Positions 1-8,219 of a stretch of 33,869 bases of DNA are shown one piece after another (position 1 is the stretch's first letter; the number at the start of each line of letters is the position of its first letter). The DNA is from an uncultured Thermoleophilia bacterium. Its GTDB lineage: Bacteria; Actinomycetota; Thermoleophilia; Miltoncostaeales; Miltoncostaeaceae. The notes beneath the pieces were generated by a model, which was not told the DNA's origin, made no database searches, and was given only the letters and a program-made list of their open reading frames with translations. Made by a program: the position numbers and the translations under genes. The stretch lies in contig CAMYIK010000007.1 in NCBI GenBank assembly GCA_947258365.1, positions 1 through 33,869 on the forward strand, written 5' to 3'.

Positions 1-132
1 CGCCCCACAGGTGGCGGCACGGTATGGCTCGACCGCCAAAGCATCGCCGGCCGCATGGTCACCGCGCTCGCGGACGAGCGAGGTCGGCGGGACCACGTCC
101 AGGCCAACTACGGCAAGAGCAACCCCTCCTAG
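1..132 (+). CDS. C-terminal fragment of an unknown protein
   Basis: Frame 1 is open from the window edge to a TAG at 130-132 and gives about 43 residues ending in HVQANYGKSNPS. The start lies outside the window, so the ORF track does not list it. The gene faces mtnA, and the two stops share one CTAG: the plus stop is 130-132 and the minus stop is the reverse complement of 129-131. That neat tail-to-tail junction is the main reason to believe it is a real gene end. I do not recognise the family. The fragment is hydrophilic and shows no membrane segment. Confidence 0.5.
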   Translation, partial: RPTGGGTVWLDRQSIAGRMVTALADERGRRDHVQANYGKSNPS

Positions 133-1151
133 CCGGCGGCGAGGCTGCGCTCGTATGGCGGCCTCTGAACTCCGCGCTCGGTAATGATCGCGGCAATCAA
201 ATGGGCAGGCGTCACATCAAACGCCGGATTGGCCACGGGGGCGTCCGCGGGAGCAATCGGGCGGCCATGCAGCTCGAGTCCTCGCACCTCGTCGGCGCGA
301 CGCTCCTCAATAGCGATATCGCGCCCCGTGGGAGTCGAGAGGTCGACGGTGCTGGTCGGCGCCGCCACGTAGAAGGGCACATCGTGGGCGCGGGCGATCA
401 CCGCGAGGCCGTATGTGCCGATTTTGTTCGCGGCATCGCCGTTGGCGGCGATGCGGTCGGCACCGACCACCACATTGCTGACGCGGCCATCCGCCATCAA
501 CGCGGCGGCCATGTTGTCGCAGATCAGCGTGTACGTGATGCCGAGCCGATCCAATTCCCAGGTGGTCAGACGCGCCCCTTGAAGCAACGGGCGGGTCTCA
601 TCGACGACCGCCCGCACAGTACTGTCGGCCTCGTGCGCGGCACGAATGATTCCCAGTGCCGTGCCATAGCCGCCTGTCGCAAGAGCACCGGTATTGCAGT
701 GGGTGAGGATGCGAGCCCCGCGCCCCATCAGGGTCCGGCCGTGCGCGCCGATCTGCTCACAGCGCTGGACCTCCGCCTCATGCAAAGCGCGCGCGGCGCC
801 CTCGAGCTCGCTGACGAGTCGGTTGGGCTCGGCGCTGGAGGCCTCGTGGACCCGCGCAACCTGTGCGTCCACCGCCCACGCCAGGTTGACCGCGGTCGGT
901 CGGGCAACACGTATCGCCGCGCCCGCGGCGAGGGCCGCCTCCATGGGGTCCTCACCCGCCTCCAACGCGCGTCGAGCGGCGAGAGCCACGCCCATAGCGC
1001 CGGCGATTCCGATCGCGGGAGCGCCTCGGATCGCCAGGGTCGCGATGGCCTCGACGACCTCACCGGTCGAGGTCAAGCTCAGCCGGCGCTCCTGTGACGG
1101 AAGAGCACGCTGATCGAGTAGCGTGATCACCCCCTCGCCGAGGTCGATCAC
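129..1151 (-). CDS. mtnA: S-methyl-5-thioribose-1-phosphate isomerase
   Basis: MtnA isomerises 5-methylthioribose-1-phosphate to methylthioribulose-1-phosphate in the cytosolic methionine salvage pathway. The protein carries the family signatures THCNTGALATGG, with the catalytic Cys near residue 152, and VVGADRIAANGD, with the catalytic Asp near residue 232. It also has the N-terminal IRGAPAIGIAGA segment. The ORF track extends to 1286, but that extension overlaps the upstream isomerase gene. I prefer the GTG at 1151, which gives 340 residues, the usual family length, and begins a dozen residues before the conserved LLDQ. An AAGGAG lies about 15 nt upstream, which is rather far. The gene is last in the minus-strand sugar-phosphate operon, 19 nt after the PGI/PMI gene. 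No other methionine-salvage gene is visible here. A relative acting on ribose-1,5-bisphosphate is less likely given the exact MtnA motifs. Confidence 0.93.
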   Translation of the reverse strand: MIDLGEGVITLLDQRALPSQERRLSLTSTGEVVEAIATLAIRGAPAIGIAGAMGVALAARRALEAGEDPMEAALAAGAAIRVARPTAVNLAWAVDAQVARVHEASSAEPNRLVSELEGAARALHEAEVQRCEQIGAHGRTLMGRGARILTHCNTGALATGGYGTALGIIRAAHEADSTVRAVVDETRPLLQGARLTTWELDRLGITYTLICDNMAAALMADGRVSNVVVGADRIAANGDAANKIGTYGLAVIARAHDVPFYVAAPTSTVDLSTPTGRDIAIEERRADEVRGLELHGRPIAPADAPVANPAFDVTPAHLIAAIITERGVQRPPYERSLAAG

Positions 1152-1170
1152 GTCTCGGGGACGCAGCTCC

Positions 1171-2247
1171 TTAGGCGGTGCGCCCGTAGCCGACGACGGC
1201 AAGACGCTCCTTGAGCCGGCCGATGAGCTCCACGGGGGCCGGGTCGACCTCGCGCAACAAAGCCATGTAGAGCGACACGTAGTCACCCAACATCACCAGA
1301 TCGAGAGTCCGAGCGAGCGCGCCCTGCCCTTCGGCCATGACCTGGACGACACCCTTTACGTGCGGCTCGACCAGCTCGCGGGTGAGCTCGAAGCGACGCT
1401 GATTCTGCCGATGCTGTCGGGGATCCCTGAGCTCAACGATCTGCGTCTGCTGCCCAAGTTCGCCGATGCCCTCGAAGCCCACGATTTCGTTGTGATCAAG
1501 CTCCGGGATCTCCGCCCAGAAAGCCGGCACCTCTGCGTTCTCGTTGATCTGGGCCTTCCAGCGGCGCGCGACCCCGGCGGTGACCTCAGCGCCCCAAATC
1601 AACGGCAGTGTTCCGTGGAGCTGCACGGCCAGCTGCTTCGCCGGATTCTGCGCCACGGGAATCGACGAGCGATAGGCATCAGTGGCACTGCGAAGGGCGT
1701 GCTCGGTCTCGTCGAGATCCGCGCTGATGTCAGGAAAGGCGCCCATCCGGTTCAGGATCGTGGCCAGAGGGCCAAGTAGGTGCAAGAGTGCGGCGCGAGG
1801 CGGTAGCCCCGGCGGCAGATCGACGATGGGCACACCCATCTCACGGTAGTGGCCGTCGAGTTTCCCGCCGCTGGTGATCCCGACACAAAGCGCGTTGCGC
1901 TCGGTCGCCTGCATCGCCGCGGTGAGGGTCTCCTCGGTCTCGCCCGAGTAAGAACTCAGCACGACCAGCGTGTTCTCCCCGACCCAACCGGGCAAGTAGT
2001 AGTCGCGCAGAACCGCGGAGGGGTGACGGAGACGTTCGCGATACGCCCCAAGCACAAGGTCACCCGCGATCGCCGACCCACCCATACCGCAGATCGCGAT
2101 GCTGGAGACCTCATCGGGCGGGTACGGAATCTCGAGCGCCTCAGCGCTTGCTCGGCCGGAGACGAAGGCTTCAGCGGCGGCGTCGGCTATGCCGAACAGG
2201 CCCTGCGAGTCGAGAACGAATGTCTGTGGGTCATCGAGTGCCGACAC
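1171..2247 (-). CDS. Bifunctional phosphoglucose/phosphomannose isomerase (SIS domain)
   Basis: This enzyme interconverts glucose-6-P or mannose-6-P with fructose-6-P and so feeds hexose phosphates to NDP-sugar synthesis. The 358-residue protein has the SIS-domain phosphosugar site: GMGGSAIAGDL near residue 55 and the SSYSGETEETL loop near residue 99, which binds phosphate. The C-terminal half is of the PGI/PMI type and contains AEIPELDHNEIVGF. The start is GTG at 2247, with AAGGAAAGGG about nine bases upstream. The gene begins 17 nt after the nucleotidyltransferase stop and is followed closely by mtnA. The compact archaeal/actinobacterial PGI/PMI family differs from classical Pgi. Which substrate dominates cannot be read from sequence. 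The mannose-1-P guanylyltransferase neighbour suggests a role in GDP-mannose supply. Confidence 0.9.
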   Translation of the reverse strand: MSALDDPQTFVLDSQGLFGIADAAAEAFVSGRASAEALEIPYPPDEVSSIAICGMGGSAIAGDLVLGAYRERLRHPSAVLRDYYLPGWVGENTLVVLSSYSGETEETLTAAMQATERNALCVGITSGGKLDGHYREMGVPIVDLPPGLPPRAALLHLLGPLATILNRMGAFPDISADLDETEHALRSATDAYRSSIPVAQNPAKQLAVQLHGTLPLIWGAEVTAGVARRWKAQINENAEVPAFWAEIPELDHNEIVGFEGIGELGQQTQIVELRDPRQHRQNQRRFELTRELVEPHVKGVVQVMAEGQGALARTLDLVMLGDYVSLYMALLREVDPAPVELIGRLKERLAVVGYGRTA

Positions 2248-2264
2248 GTGTCGCGGCCCTTTCC

Positions 2265-3323
2265 TTAGGAGGCGGCCAGGACTCTACCGTCGGGCTGGAC
2301 CACCGCTCCTGTGGGGATGGCGCTGTCGCCGACCTCACAACCCGCACCGATCACGGCTCCGTCTCCGATCACGGCGCCCTCGAGTACCGAGGCCCCTGGC
2401 TCGATCACGACGTCATCTCCGATCAGCGCACCACGAATCTGCGCGCCCTGGCCAACGCGGACGCGAGCCCCGACGACCGACCGCGAAATGCTCGCGTCAG
2501 CGGCAACCTGTGTCGCGTCGCCGACGCAGGCATCGACCGCAATACGTCCCGACCCGGAACTCACCCCAGCCCCGAGGTATGGGCCAGGAGTTGGGGATTC
2601 GGTGACCACGACGCCGGCGAGGACATCGACATTGGCGTCGAGGTATGACGCCGGAGTACCGATGTCGCGCCAGTAGCTCTCGCTGGGGAAACCGAAGAGG
2701 CCTCCTGTGGCGGTGATCTTCGGGAACGTCTCACGCTCGATCGAGACTTTCTGTCCCGCCGGAATGAACTCGAGCGCCGAGCGCTCCATCAAGTAGGTGC
2801 CCGCGTTGATTCGGTAGGGCTCGCCAGGGCGAAGCTCGTCGGCGGACGGTTTCTCGAGGAACTCCTCGACCGAGTTGTCGTCATGAAGTCGCACGAGTCC
2901 GAAAGCGGACGGATCTTCGACAGGCGTCAAAGCGATGGTTCCCACAGCTCCGGTCGCCTGGTGCTGGGCGAGCATCGCGTGCAAGTCGAGATCGGTGAGG
3001 ATGTCGCCGTTGAGCACCAAGAAGCGATCGGCGTCGATGTACTCCTCCGCGTTCTTGACCGCGCCCGCAGTACCAAGGGGCTCGGGATCGACGACGTAAC
3101 GAAGTTTCACGCCGAAAGCGCGCCCGTCGCCGAAGTGCGACTCGAGCGCGTCCGGGCGGTACCCACAACTGAAGATCACGTCGCGCACGCCTGCGCGCAC
3201 CAGGTGGTCGATCTGATGGGCCACGAACGGCCGATCCACCATCGACATCATCGGCTTGGGCCGAGAGTCGGTGAGCGGCCGCAGACGCGTTCCTTGACCT
3301 CCCACCAGTACTACCGCCTGCAC
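2265..3323 (-). CDS. Mannose-1-phosphate guanylyltransferase-like nucleotidyltransferase
   Basis: This sugar-1-phosphate nucleotidyltransferase transfers NMP to a sugar phosphate, most likely forming GDP-mannose. The N-terminal domain shows GGQGTRLRPLT and the downstream KPM, followed by the metal-binding Asp in VLNGDILTDLD and the EFLEKP strand. From about residue 240 to the end, left-handed beta-helix hexapeptide repeats are visible (IGDDVVIEPGASV, IGDGAVIGAGCEV), as in GDP-mannose or glucose-1-P pyrophosphorylases with an LbH tail. The ORF track starts at TTG 3329, but that codon abuts the GAGGAG ribosome site. The GTG at 3323 sits six bases after it and gives MQAVVLVGGQG, the normal family N-terminus (352 residues). 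It heads the operon with PGI/PMI and mtnA, behind a plausible promoter. The nucleotide and sugar specificity (GTP/mannose against UTP or dTTP/glucose) is inferred. Confidence 0.88.
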   Translation of the reverse strand: MQAVVLVGGQGTRLRPLTDSRPKPMMSMVDRPFVAHQIDHLVRAGVRDVIFSCGYRPDALESHFGDGRAFGVKLRYVVDPEPLGTAGAVKNAEEYIDADRFLVLNGDILTDLDLHAMLAQHQATGAVGTIALTPVEDPSAFGLVRLHDDNSVEEFLEKPSADELRPGEPYRINAGTYLMERSALEFIPAGQKVSIERETFPKITATGGLFGFPSESYWRDIGTPASYLDANVDVLAGVVVTESPTPGPYLGAGVSSGSGRIAVDACVGDATQVAADASISRSVVGARVRVGQGAQIRGALIGDDVVIEPGASVLEGAVIGDGAVIGAGCEVGDSAIPTGAVVQPDGRVLAAS

Positions 3324-3353
3324 GTACAACTCCTCTGATCGTCGATGGCGACG

Positions 3354-3381
3354 AGTGTAGCGGCGCCCTCAACCTCGCCAA
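3354..3381 (-). promoter_or_regulatory. Candidate promoter of the nucleotidyltransferase - PGI/PMI - mtnA operon
   Basis: On the minus strand TTGGCG (3381-3376) is followed after 16 bases by TACACT (3359-3354). This resembles a housekeeping -35/-10 pair. Transcription would begin near 3347 and leave a leader of about 24 bases that contains the GAGGAG ribosome site. Position and match are good, but only by eye. Confidence 0.4.
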
Positions 3382-3507
3382 TCAGGGGGTACCAGGCAAG
3401 CCCGCGTACTTGTTAGCCGCAGGCAAGTCCCTCACAGAGGCATCACCTCCCGGCACCGAGCAATCGGCCTGTGTCGGTGCCCTGGGGCCACGGCACCGTG
3501 CGCGTCG

Positions 3508-3956
3508 GTGGTCCTGATTCGCGAACGCCGCCTCCTGTTGACCCTTCGGGCGCATAGCCCGTGGCGGGGCTGGTGGGAGATCCCGGGCGGCTTTCAGAAC
3601 GCCGGCGAGCACCCGGAGGATGGTGCCCGCCGCGAGATCGCCGAGGAAATCGGCGTGGAGGCGGAACTCTCGGGCTACTGCGCATCCATGTGCACGAGGC
3701 CCGCGGGGAGCACCGCCAGGTGACCACCTTTGTTGGCCGCTGCGACCGGGAACCATCGATCTGCTCGCCTGAGGTCGCGGGCCTGCAGTGCCCTAACCCT
3801 GGAGACCTGCCCGCGCGGCTCATCCCGAACCACCGACAACGCATCGACGACCTGCTCGCCGACGCCCGCTATTGGCCGCCCCACGAGGCGACCAACACCT
3901 ACCCCAGGCCGTTGGAGGAGGCAACGCCTTCCCCCAACACTCCAATTCCTTCGTAG
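3508..3956 (+). pseudogene. Nudix hydrolase, frame-broken
   Basis: A complete Nudix box is readable in the frame starting at GTG 3508: GFQNAGEHPEDGARREIAEE, followed by IGV. This fits the pattern Gx5Ex7REUxEExGU, which binds metal and hydrolyses nucleoside-diphosphate-linked substrates. After EAELSGY, near 3680, the family-like continuation jumps to the next frame (HVHEARGEHRQVTTFVGRCD ... RLIPNHRQRIDDLLADA) and runs to TAG 3954-3956. A single missing base near 3680 would explain this. The expected N-terminus is also degraded: upstream frame 1 reads APCAS just before the GTG, but there is no clear start or ribosome site. The tail overlaps the convergent ugd gene by 58 bases, perhaps read-through after loss of the original stop. 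Either the gene is decayed or the sequence has errors. The region 3382-3507 holds nothing else that I recognise. Confidence 0.7.
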
Positions 3957-5233
3957 GTGTAGCCGGCGGCACTCAGCGTCGCCGCGTCGAGAGCGTTGCG
4001 CCCATCGATAACCAGTGGAACGCGCATCCGCGACCGCAGCGCCGTCCAATCGAGTTCCGCGAACTGCTGCCATTCCGTCACCAGCACCGCCGCGTCGGAG
4101 TCGGCGATCGCGTCCTCGGCCGAGCTGGCGAACTCCACGCCGCTCAAACGCTCGCGGGCGGAGTTCATCGCGATCGGGTCGTAGGCCACGACATTCGCGC
4201 CCTCACCCATCAGGCGCGCTGCCAGAACCAGGCTCGACGCTTCGCGGATGTCGTCGGTGTCCGGCTTGAAGGCCAGGCCGAGCAGCGCCACCCGGCGGCC
4301 TTCGAGAGAACCGAGGTGCTTGCGGAGCTTGCCGATGACGCGCCGCTTCTGGAGTTCGTTGACCTCGATGACCGAGGTGAGCAGCTGGAAGTGGTAGCCG
4401 GAGTTTCCCGCGAGCTGCTTCAGCGCGCTGACGTCCTTGGGAAAGCAGCTACCCCCAAAGCCGATGCCGGCCTTGAGGAACGCGCCGCCGATACGGCTGT
4501 CGAGGCCCATGCCCTCTGCCACGACCGTGACGTCGGCACCGACCTCTTCGCAGACGTTGGCGATCTCGTTGATGAAGCTGATCTTGGTCGCCAGGAAGGC
4601 GTTGGACGCGTACTTGATCATCTCGGCGCTTGCGACACTCGTGCGGAGAATCGGAGCCTCGATGCCGCCGTAGAGTTCAGCGACGCGGTCACCGGTCGCA
4701 TGATTGAAGTCGCCAACGACGACCCGATCGGGGTCCATGAAGTCGGCGATCGCCGCGCCTTCTTTCAGGAACTCCGGGTTGGACGCGTACCCCACGGCGC
4801 TCAGCCCGCGAGCATTGAGCTCGGCGCGAACCCGCTCCCCGGTGCCAACCGGAACCGTGCTCTTCATGATCAACGCGTGTTGCTCGCCGGCGCCGGTCTT
4901 CTCGAGCTCGTCGAGTAACCCCATCACACTGGAAAGATCCGCGTCGCCTGAGTAGGTCGGCGGTGTGTCCACCGCGACGAAGATCAGCTCGGACGATTCG
5001 AGGAGGTCTGCGAGCGACAGCGTGTAGGCGAGCCGATCAGAGTGTTCGGCCATGAGGTCTTCAAGACCCGGTTCGTAGATCGGCACGTCGCCGTTGTTGA
5101 GCGCCTCGACTTTTGCGGGGACGATGTCACGGATGATCACTTCGTGACCCAGGGCCGCGAGGCACACACCTGTGACCAGGCCGACGTAGCCGGCGCCGAT
5201 GACGCCGATGCGCTGTCGGTTGTTCGCGCTCAC
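3899..5233 (-). CDS. ugd: UDP-glucose/nucleotide-sugar 6-dehydrogenase
   Basis: This enzyme oxidises the C6 hydroxyl of a nucleotide sugar, usually UDP-glucose to UDP-glucuronate, in two NAD+-dependent steps. The 444-residue protein starts with the Rossmann signature GVIGAGYVGL (residues 9-18). Other family features are VDTPPTYSGDADL, STVPVGTG, the NPEFLKEGAA segment, and GFGGSCFPKD with the catalytic Cys at about residue 263. It ends in a second nucleotide-binding domain with GLAFKPDTDDIREA. The start is the GTG at 5233, whose GTGA contains the stop of the LCP gene, so translation is probably coupled. It ends the run MFS - M20 - LCP - ugd. Coupling to an LCP ligase suggests a uronic-acid-containing wall or capsule polymer. 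GDP-mannose dehydrogenase activity is the main alternative, but the SRIGGAFLKAG region looks more UDP-glucose-like. Confidence 0.92.
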   Translation of the reverse strand: MSANNRQRIGVIGAGYVGLVTGVCLAALGHEVIIRDIVPAKVEALNNGDVPIYEPGLEDLMAEHSDRLAYTLSLADLLESSELIFVAVDTPPTYSGDADLSSVMGLLDELEKTGAGEQHALIMKSTVPVGTGERVRAELNARGLSAVGYASNPEFLKEGAAIADFMDPDRVVVGDFNHATGDRVAELYGGIEAPILRTSVASAEMIKYASNAFLATKISFINEIANVCEEVGADVTVVAEGMGLDSRIGGAFLKAGIGFGGSCFPKDVSALKQLAGNSGYHFQLLTSVIEVNELQKRRVIGKLRKHLGSLEGRRVALLGLAFKPDTDDIREASSLVLAARLMGEGANVVAYDPIAMNSARERLSGVEFASSAEDAIADSDAAVLVTEWQQFAELDWTALRSRMRVPLVIDGRNALDAATLSAAGYTYEGIGVLGEGVASSNGLG

Positions 5234-7077
5234 GGAGTGGAGGCTTCGAACTCGACATCGATCGCCTCGGGCACAGCGCCCGCCGGGAGCTTGGCCCGAT
5301 TGAGCGGCCGCGCCGACTTCGCGATCGCGTACATCTCGCGATCAGTCAGCTTGTAGTCGAGCGTGTTCGTGATCCAGTAGGTCATGTTCCCCTTGCGCCA
5401 GGCGAGGCGCTGCAGGTTGCGGCCGTCGTAATAGGTCCAATACTCACGACCACCGGTCCGCACCGCACCGGTCCTTCCGTCCAGGATCGGTGGGTTCTTC
5501 ATCTCTGTTTGGGTAATTCCGAAGTACTTGAAGCCTCCGACATCGAAGACCAACTTGATCGCGTTGGGCTCGTTGTCGCCTCCAGTATTGATCCGGTAGG
5601 CCCTGACACGTCGTGCCCGCGAGCCACGCGGCACCTTCAGTGGAACCATCAGGTTCATCTTCGTCGCTGATCGGAGGCGCTCAAAGACCGGAATGAGTGA
5701 TTCGGTGTCCACCATCGGACTTACTGGAGCAGCTTGCTCCGGCCGCTCCTCTGGTGCCGGCGGCTCCTGGAGTGCGCCGGCGTAGTCGGGGCCGACGACC
5801 GCGACGACGTCATAGCCGCGTAGCTCTTGTTCGGTACCGATCAGCAGGTTGGCCGACTCACCAAGGCGCTCCTTCACGACCTTGGCCGCCGAGCGCCCCT
5901 CATCGGAATGAAGGACCGTCGAGGCGGTGACCTGAGGGACCGTGCCGCCCGCGACGGCTTGGCGGAAGCCGACAGACACCAGCTGGTCGGTCACCTGCTG
6001 GCTTACCAAGAGCCGACCGCTGCCGTTGTCGACTCGCAACTGCACGGTGCCTGGAGTGACCGGCTGTTCGGGGTCCCCCTCCTCGAACTCCGGGTTCAGC
6101 CACTCCGCGACCTTGGACTGAATCTCGGCCTCTGAGGCCAGAACGACGGACAGCTCGTTGCGCATCGTGACGGCGCCCGTGATCCCGATGCGGGCGATCC
6201 GTTCATCGGGAGTAGTGAGCGCGAGCTCGATCAGCGAGATCAATTCGCGGATGTTGTCGACGCTGGTGACCACATTGTCGCCGAAAATCTCGGCGAACTC
6301 GCGGAACTTCCTAAGGTTCCCGAACTGCTTGGTCTGGCGCTTCAACTCGGCGAGGAACTTCTGCTGGCGCGCGGCGCGAGCAAAGTCGGAGTCGGTGTGG
6401 CGGTACCGCACGTAGTCCAGCGCGTCCTCGCCGACAAGACGCTGATACCCGGGCTCCAGATCGATCGCCTCATAGCTGGGCCCAGAGCCGCTGTTGTCGT
6501 TGAAGTACCGGCGATCGACGTCGATGTACACACCGTCGACGGCGTCGACGAGGTTCCGGAAGCCGTCGAAGTCCACGTTGACGTAGTGATTGACGTCCTG
6601 GCCGGTGAGGCTCTGGATCGTCTCGATCGCCTTCTCCGCACCACCGAAGCCGTAGGCGTTGTTGATCTTCGTGAAGCCGTAGCCCGGAACGTCGGTGTAG
6701 AGATCGCGCGGGAACGAGAGCATCGAGACGAATCCTCGCTTCTTGTCCAGGCGCACCAGGATGAGGCTGTCGCTAAGCCCGTTGCCAGTGCTGTCAGGCC
6801 GCACGTCAGAGCCGATCAGCAGCACGTTCACCGGCTCACCGGGAGTCGCCGGACGAGTCGCTGCGATGGCCCGCCGGTTCTCTTCTGTATCCGGGCTGGC
6901 TTGGCTGAGCGTGTCATCCAGGAAAAGGAACGAGGCGAAGGCAAGGCCGAAGACGACCCCGATGACCCCCCACACGGACCATCCGAGAATGCCAACCCAG
7001 CTGCGGCGCCGCCTGGGAACGCGGTAGTAGCGCGCCGTGTGGTGAAGCCCGTTGCCAGTCTCCTTGCCGTCGCTCAC
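5230..7077 (-). CDS. LytR-CpsA-Psr (LCP) family cell-wall polymer ligase with extra C-terminal domain
   Basis: LCP proteins transfer undecaprenyl-pyrophosphate-linked glycopolymers onto peptidoglycan at the outer face of the membrane. The protein (615 residues) has a basic cytoplasmic N-terminus and one membrane span around residues 29-52 (GWSVWGVIGVVFGLAFASF). The LCP domain follows, with NVLLIGSDVRPDS, SFPRDLYTDVPG, KINNAYGFGG and RYRHTDSDFARAARQQKFL, which include the conserved Arg/Asp pyrophosphate-binding residues. A LytR_C-type domain spans roughly 340-430 (VQLRVDNGSGR ... VVAVVGPDY). Beyond it lies a further domain of about 150 residues containing YWTYYDGRNLQRLAW and ITNTLDYKLTDREM, which standard LCP proteins lack. 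Start GTG 7077 overlaps the M20 gene stop by 4 nt and the stop overlaps ugd by 4 nt. The acceptor and donor polymers are unknown. Confidence 0.92.
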   Translation of the reverse strand: MSDGKETGNGLHHTARYYRVPRRRRSWVGILGWSVWGVIGVVFGLAFASFLFLDDTLSQASPDTEENRRAIAATRPATPGEPVNVLLIGSDVRPDSTGNGLSDSLILVRLDKKRGFVSMLSFPRDLYTDVPGYGFTKINNAYGFGGAEKAIETIQSLTGQDVNHYVNVDFDGFRNLVDAVDGVYIDVDRRYFNDNSGSGPSYEAIDLEPGYQRLVGEDALDYVRYRHTDSDFARAARQQKFLAELKRQTKQFGNLRKFREFAEIFGDNVVTSVDNIRELISLIELALTTPDERIARIGITGAVTMRNELSVVLASEAEIQSKVAEWLNPEFEEGDPEQPVTPGTVQLRVDNGSGRLLVSQQVTDQLVSVGFRQAVAGGTVPQVTASTVLHSDEGRSAAKVVKERLGESANLLIGTEQELRGYDVVAVVGPDYAGALQEPPAPEERPEQAAPVSPMVDTESLIPVFERLRSATKMNLMVPLKVPRGSRARRVRAYRINTGGDNEPNAIKLVFDVGGFKYFGITQTEMKNPPILDGRTGAVRTGGREYWTYYDGRNLQRLAWRKGNMTYWITNTLDYKLTDREMYAIAKSARPLNRAKLPAGAVPEAIDVEFEASTP

Positions 7078-8219
7078 GGAGTGGCCTCGTGTTCGACTAC
7101 CGGAGCGGGCTGGGCAAGAAACGCGCTGAGAGTGCGGGTGTAGGCGCGGAGGCTCTCGAGCTCGACATGTTCGTGCGGCCCATGGTGCCCGCCGCCGGTC
7201 GGCCCGAACTCGACCGCCGGGATGCCGCGGCGAGTGAACGCGACCGCGTCAGAGGCGCCGTGGCGGCCCACGGCGGTGGCCCCTGGCTCGTGATCTTCGG
7301 CAGCCCGAATCAGGCTCGCGACCAAGGGGTGGTCCGGCGAGACACCGACCGGCTCTTGTTGGAGAATCACGTTGAGCTCCGCATCGGTGAGAGACCGTAT
7401 CTCGGCGAGGATGTCATCAGGGTCTTGGCCGGGTACGTAGCGGATGTCGAGGTCCATCCAGCATTGCTCGGGAACGCGATTCAGTACATCACCGCCTTGG
7501 ATACGCGCCAGGTTCAAGGATGGCCGCGCGAACGCGGTCGATGACACCTTGGTGAAAGGTAGCCCTTCGATCAGTCGGAACAGTTCTCCTGCAGCGAGAA
7601 TGGCGTTTTGCCCCTCCCAGGGCGTCGATCCGTGGGCGCCAAGCCCGTTCACGAGAACGCGAAGCATCAGCACGCCCTTCGCCTCGATACCGATCTGGAA
7701 ATCGGTCGGTTCACCGAGGATCGCAAGGCCCGCGTCGATCAACCCCGCGTCGGCCAGTAGGTGGGTGCTGTTCGCCGTCGCCGGGGCTCCAGAGCGATCG
7801 TGGTCGACCCGCTCCTCATCAGGGGTCACGACCAGCATCGTCGATGCCCCGATGCCCTGGCTCCGCTCCACCAGCGCGTGCATCATCGCCGCGAGTGCAC
7901 CCTTCATGTCGTAGGCACCGCGTCCCACGAGCCGGCCCCCGTCCCGCACCGGCTCAAACTGCCCGGGCGCACCAGGAACGACGTCCAGATGGCCCACCAG
8001 CGCGACCTTGGGAACGCCATCGCCCACCTGGGCGATCAGACTCGGCAGACCACCCGCGACCCGATGCTCGGCGACGGCGATTCCCCGTTCCTGGAACCAG
8101 TCCCGAATGAGCTGCGTCCCGACCTCGACGCCTTCCGGGCACGAGGTGTCGATCGCGATAAGCCTTTCGGCGAGCTCAGTGGGGTCCGTCACGGACCGGG
8201 AGGGTACCCAAGCGCTCAC
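7074..8219 (-). CDS. M20-family metallo-amidohydrolase (DapE/ArgE-like)
   Basis: M20 enzymes are di-zinc hydrolases that cleave N-acyl amino acids or peptides, for example succinyl-diaminopimelate in lysine and peptidoglycan synthesis. Visible ligands are the His and Asp of GHLDVVP (about residues 77-79), the Asp of GRGAYDMKGALA (104), the Glu pair of TPDEE (135/136), GEPTD, and a late His in GGGHHGPHEHVE. The dimerisation-domain motif GLGAHGSTPWEGQNA is present. The ORF track begins at 8309, inside the MFS gene. The GTG at 8219 makes a 4-nt overlap with the MFS stop and gives 381 residues, about the family norm. GTG 8192 is a possible alternative. After TPDEE there is an unusual stretch (RVDHDRSGAPATANSTHLL) where relatives have a short Gly-rich turn. 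I cannot tell DapE from ArgE or a peptidase, so I give no symbol. Confidence 0.85.
   Translation of the reverse strand: MSAWVPSRSVTDPTELAERLIAIDTSCPEGVEVGTQLIRDWFQERGIAVAEHRVAGGLPSLIAQVGDGVPKVALVGHLDVVPGAPGQFEPVRDGGRLVGRGAYDMKGALAAMMHALVERSQGIGASTMLVVTPDEERVDHDRSGAPATANSTHLLADAGLIDAGLAILGEPTDFQIGIEAKGVLMLRVLVNGLGAHGSTPWEGQNAILAAGELFRLIEGLPFTKVSSTAFARPSLNLARIQGGDVLNRVPEQCWMDLDIRYVPGQDPDDILAEIRSLTDAELNVILQQEPVGVSPDHPLVASLIRAAEDHEPGATAVGRHGASDAVAFTRRGIPAVEFGPTGGGHHGPHEHVELESLRAYTRTLSAFLAQPAPVVEHEATP

Noticed and set aside
3872-4918. 348-residue plus-strand ORF opposite ugd
   Set aside because: Antisense shadow of ugd, whose catalytic motifs are clear on the minus strand.
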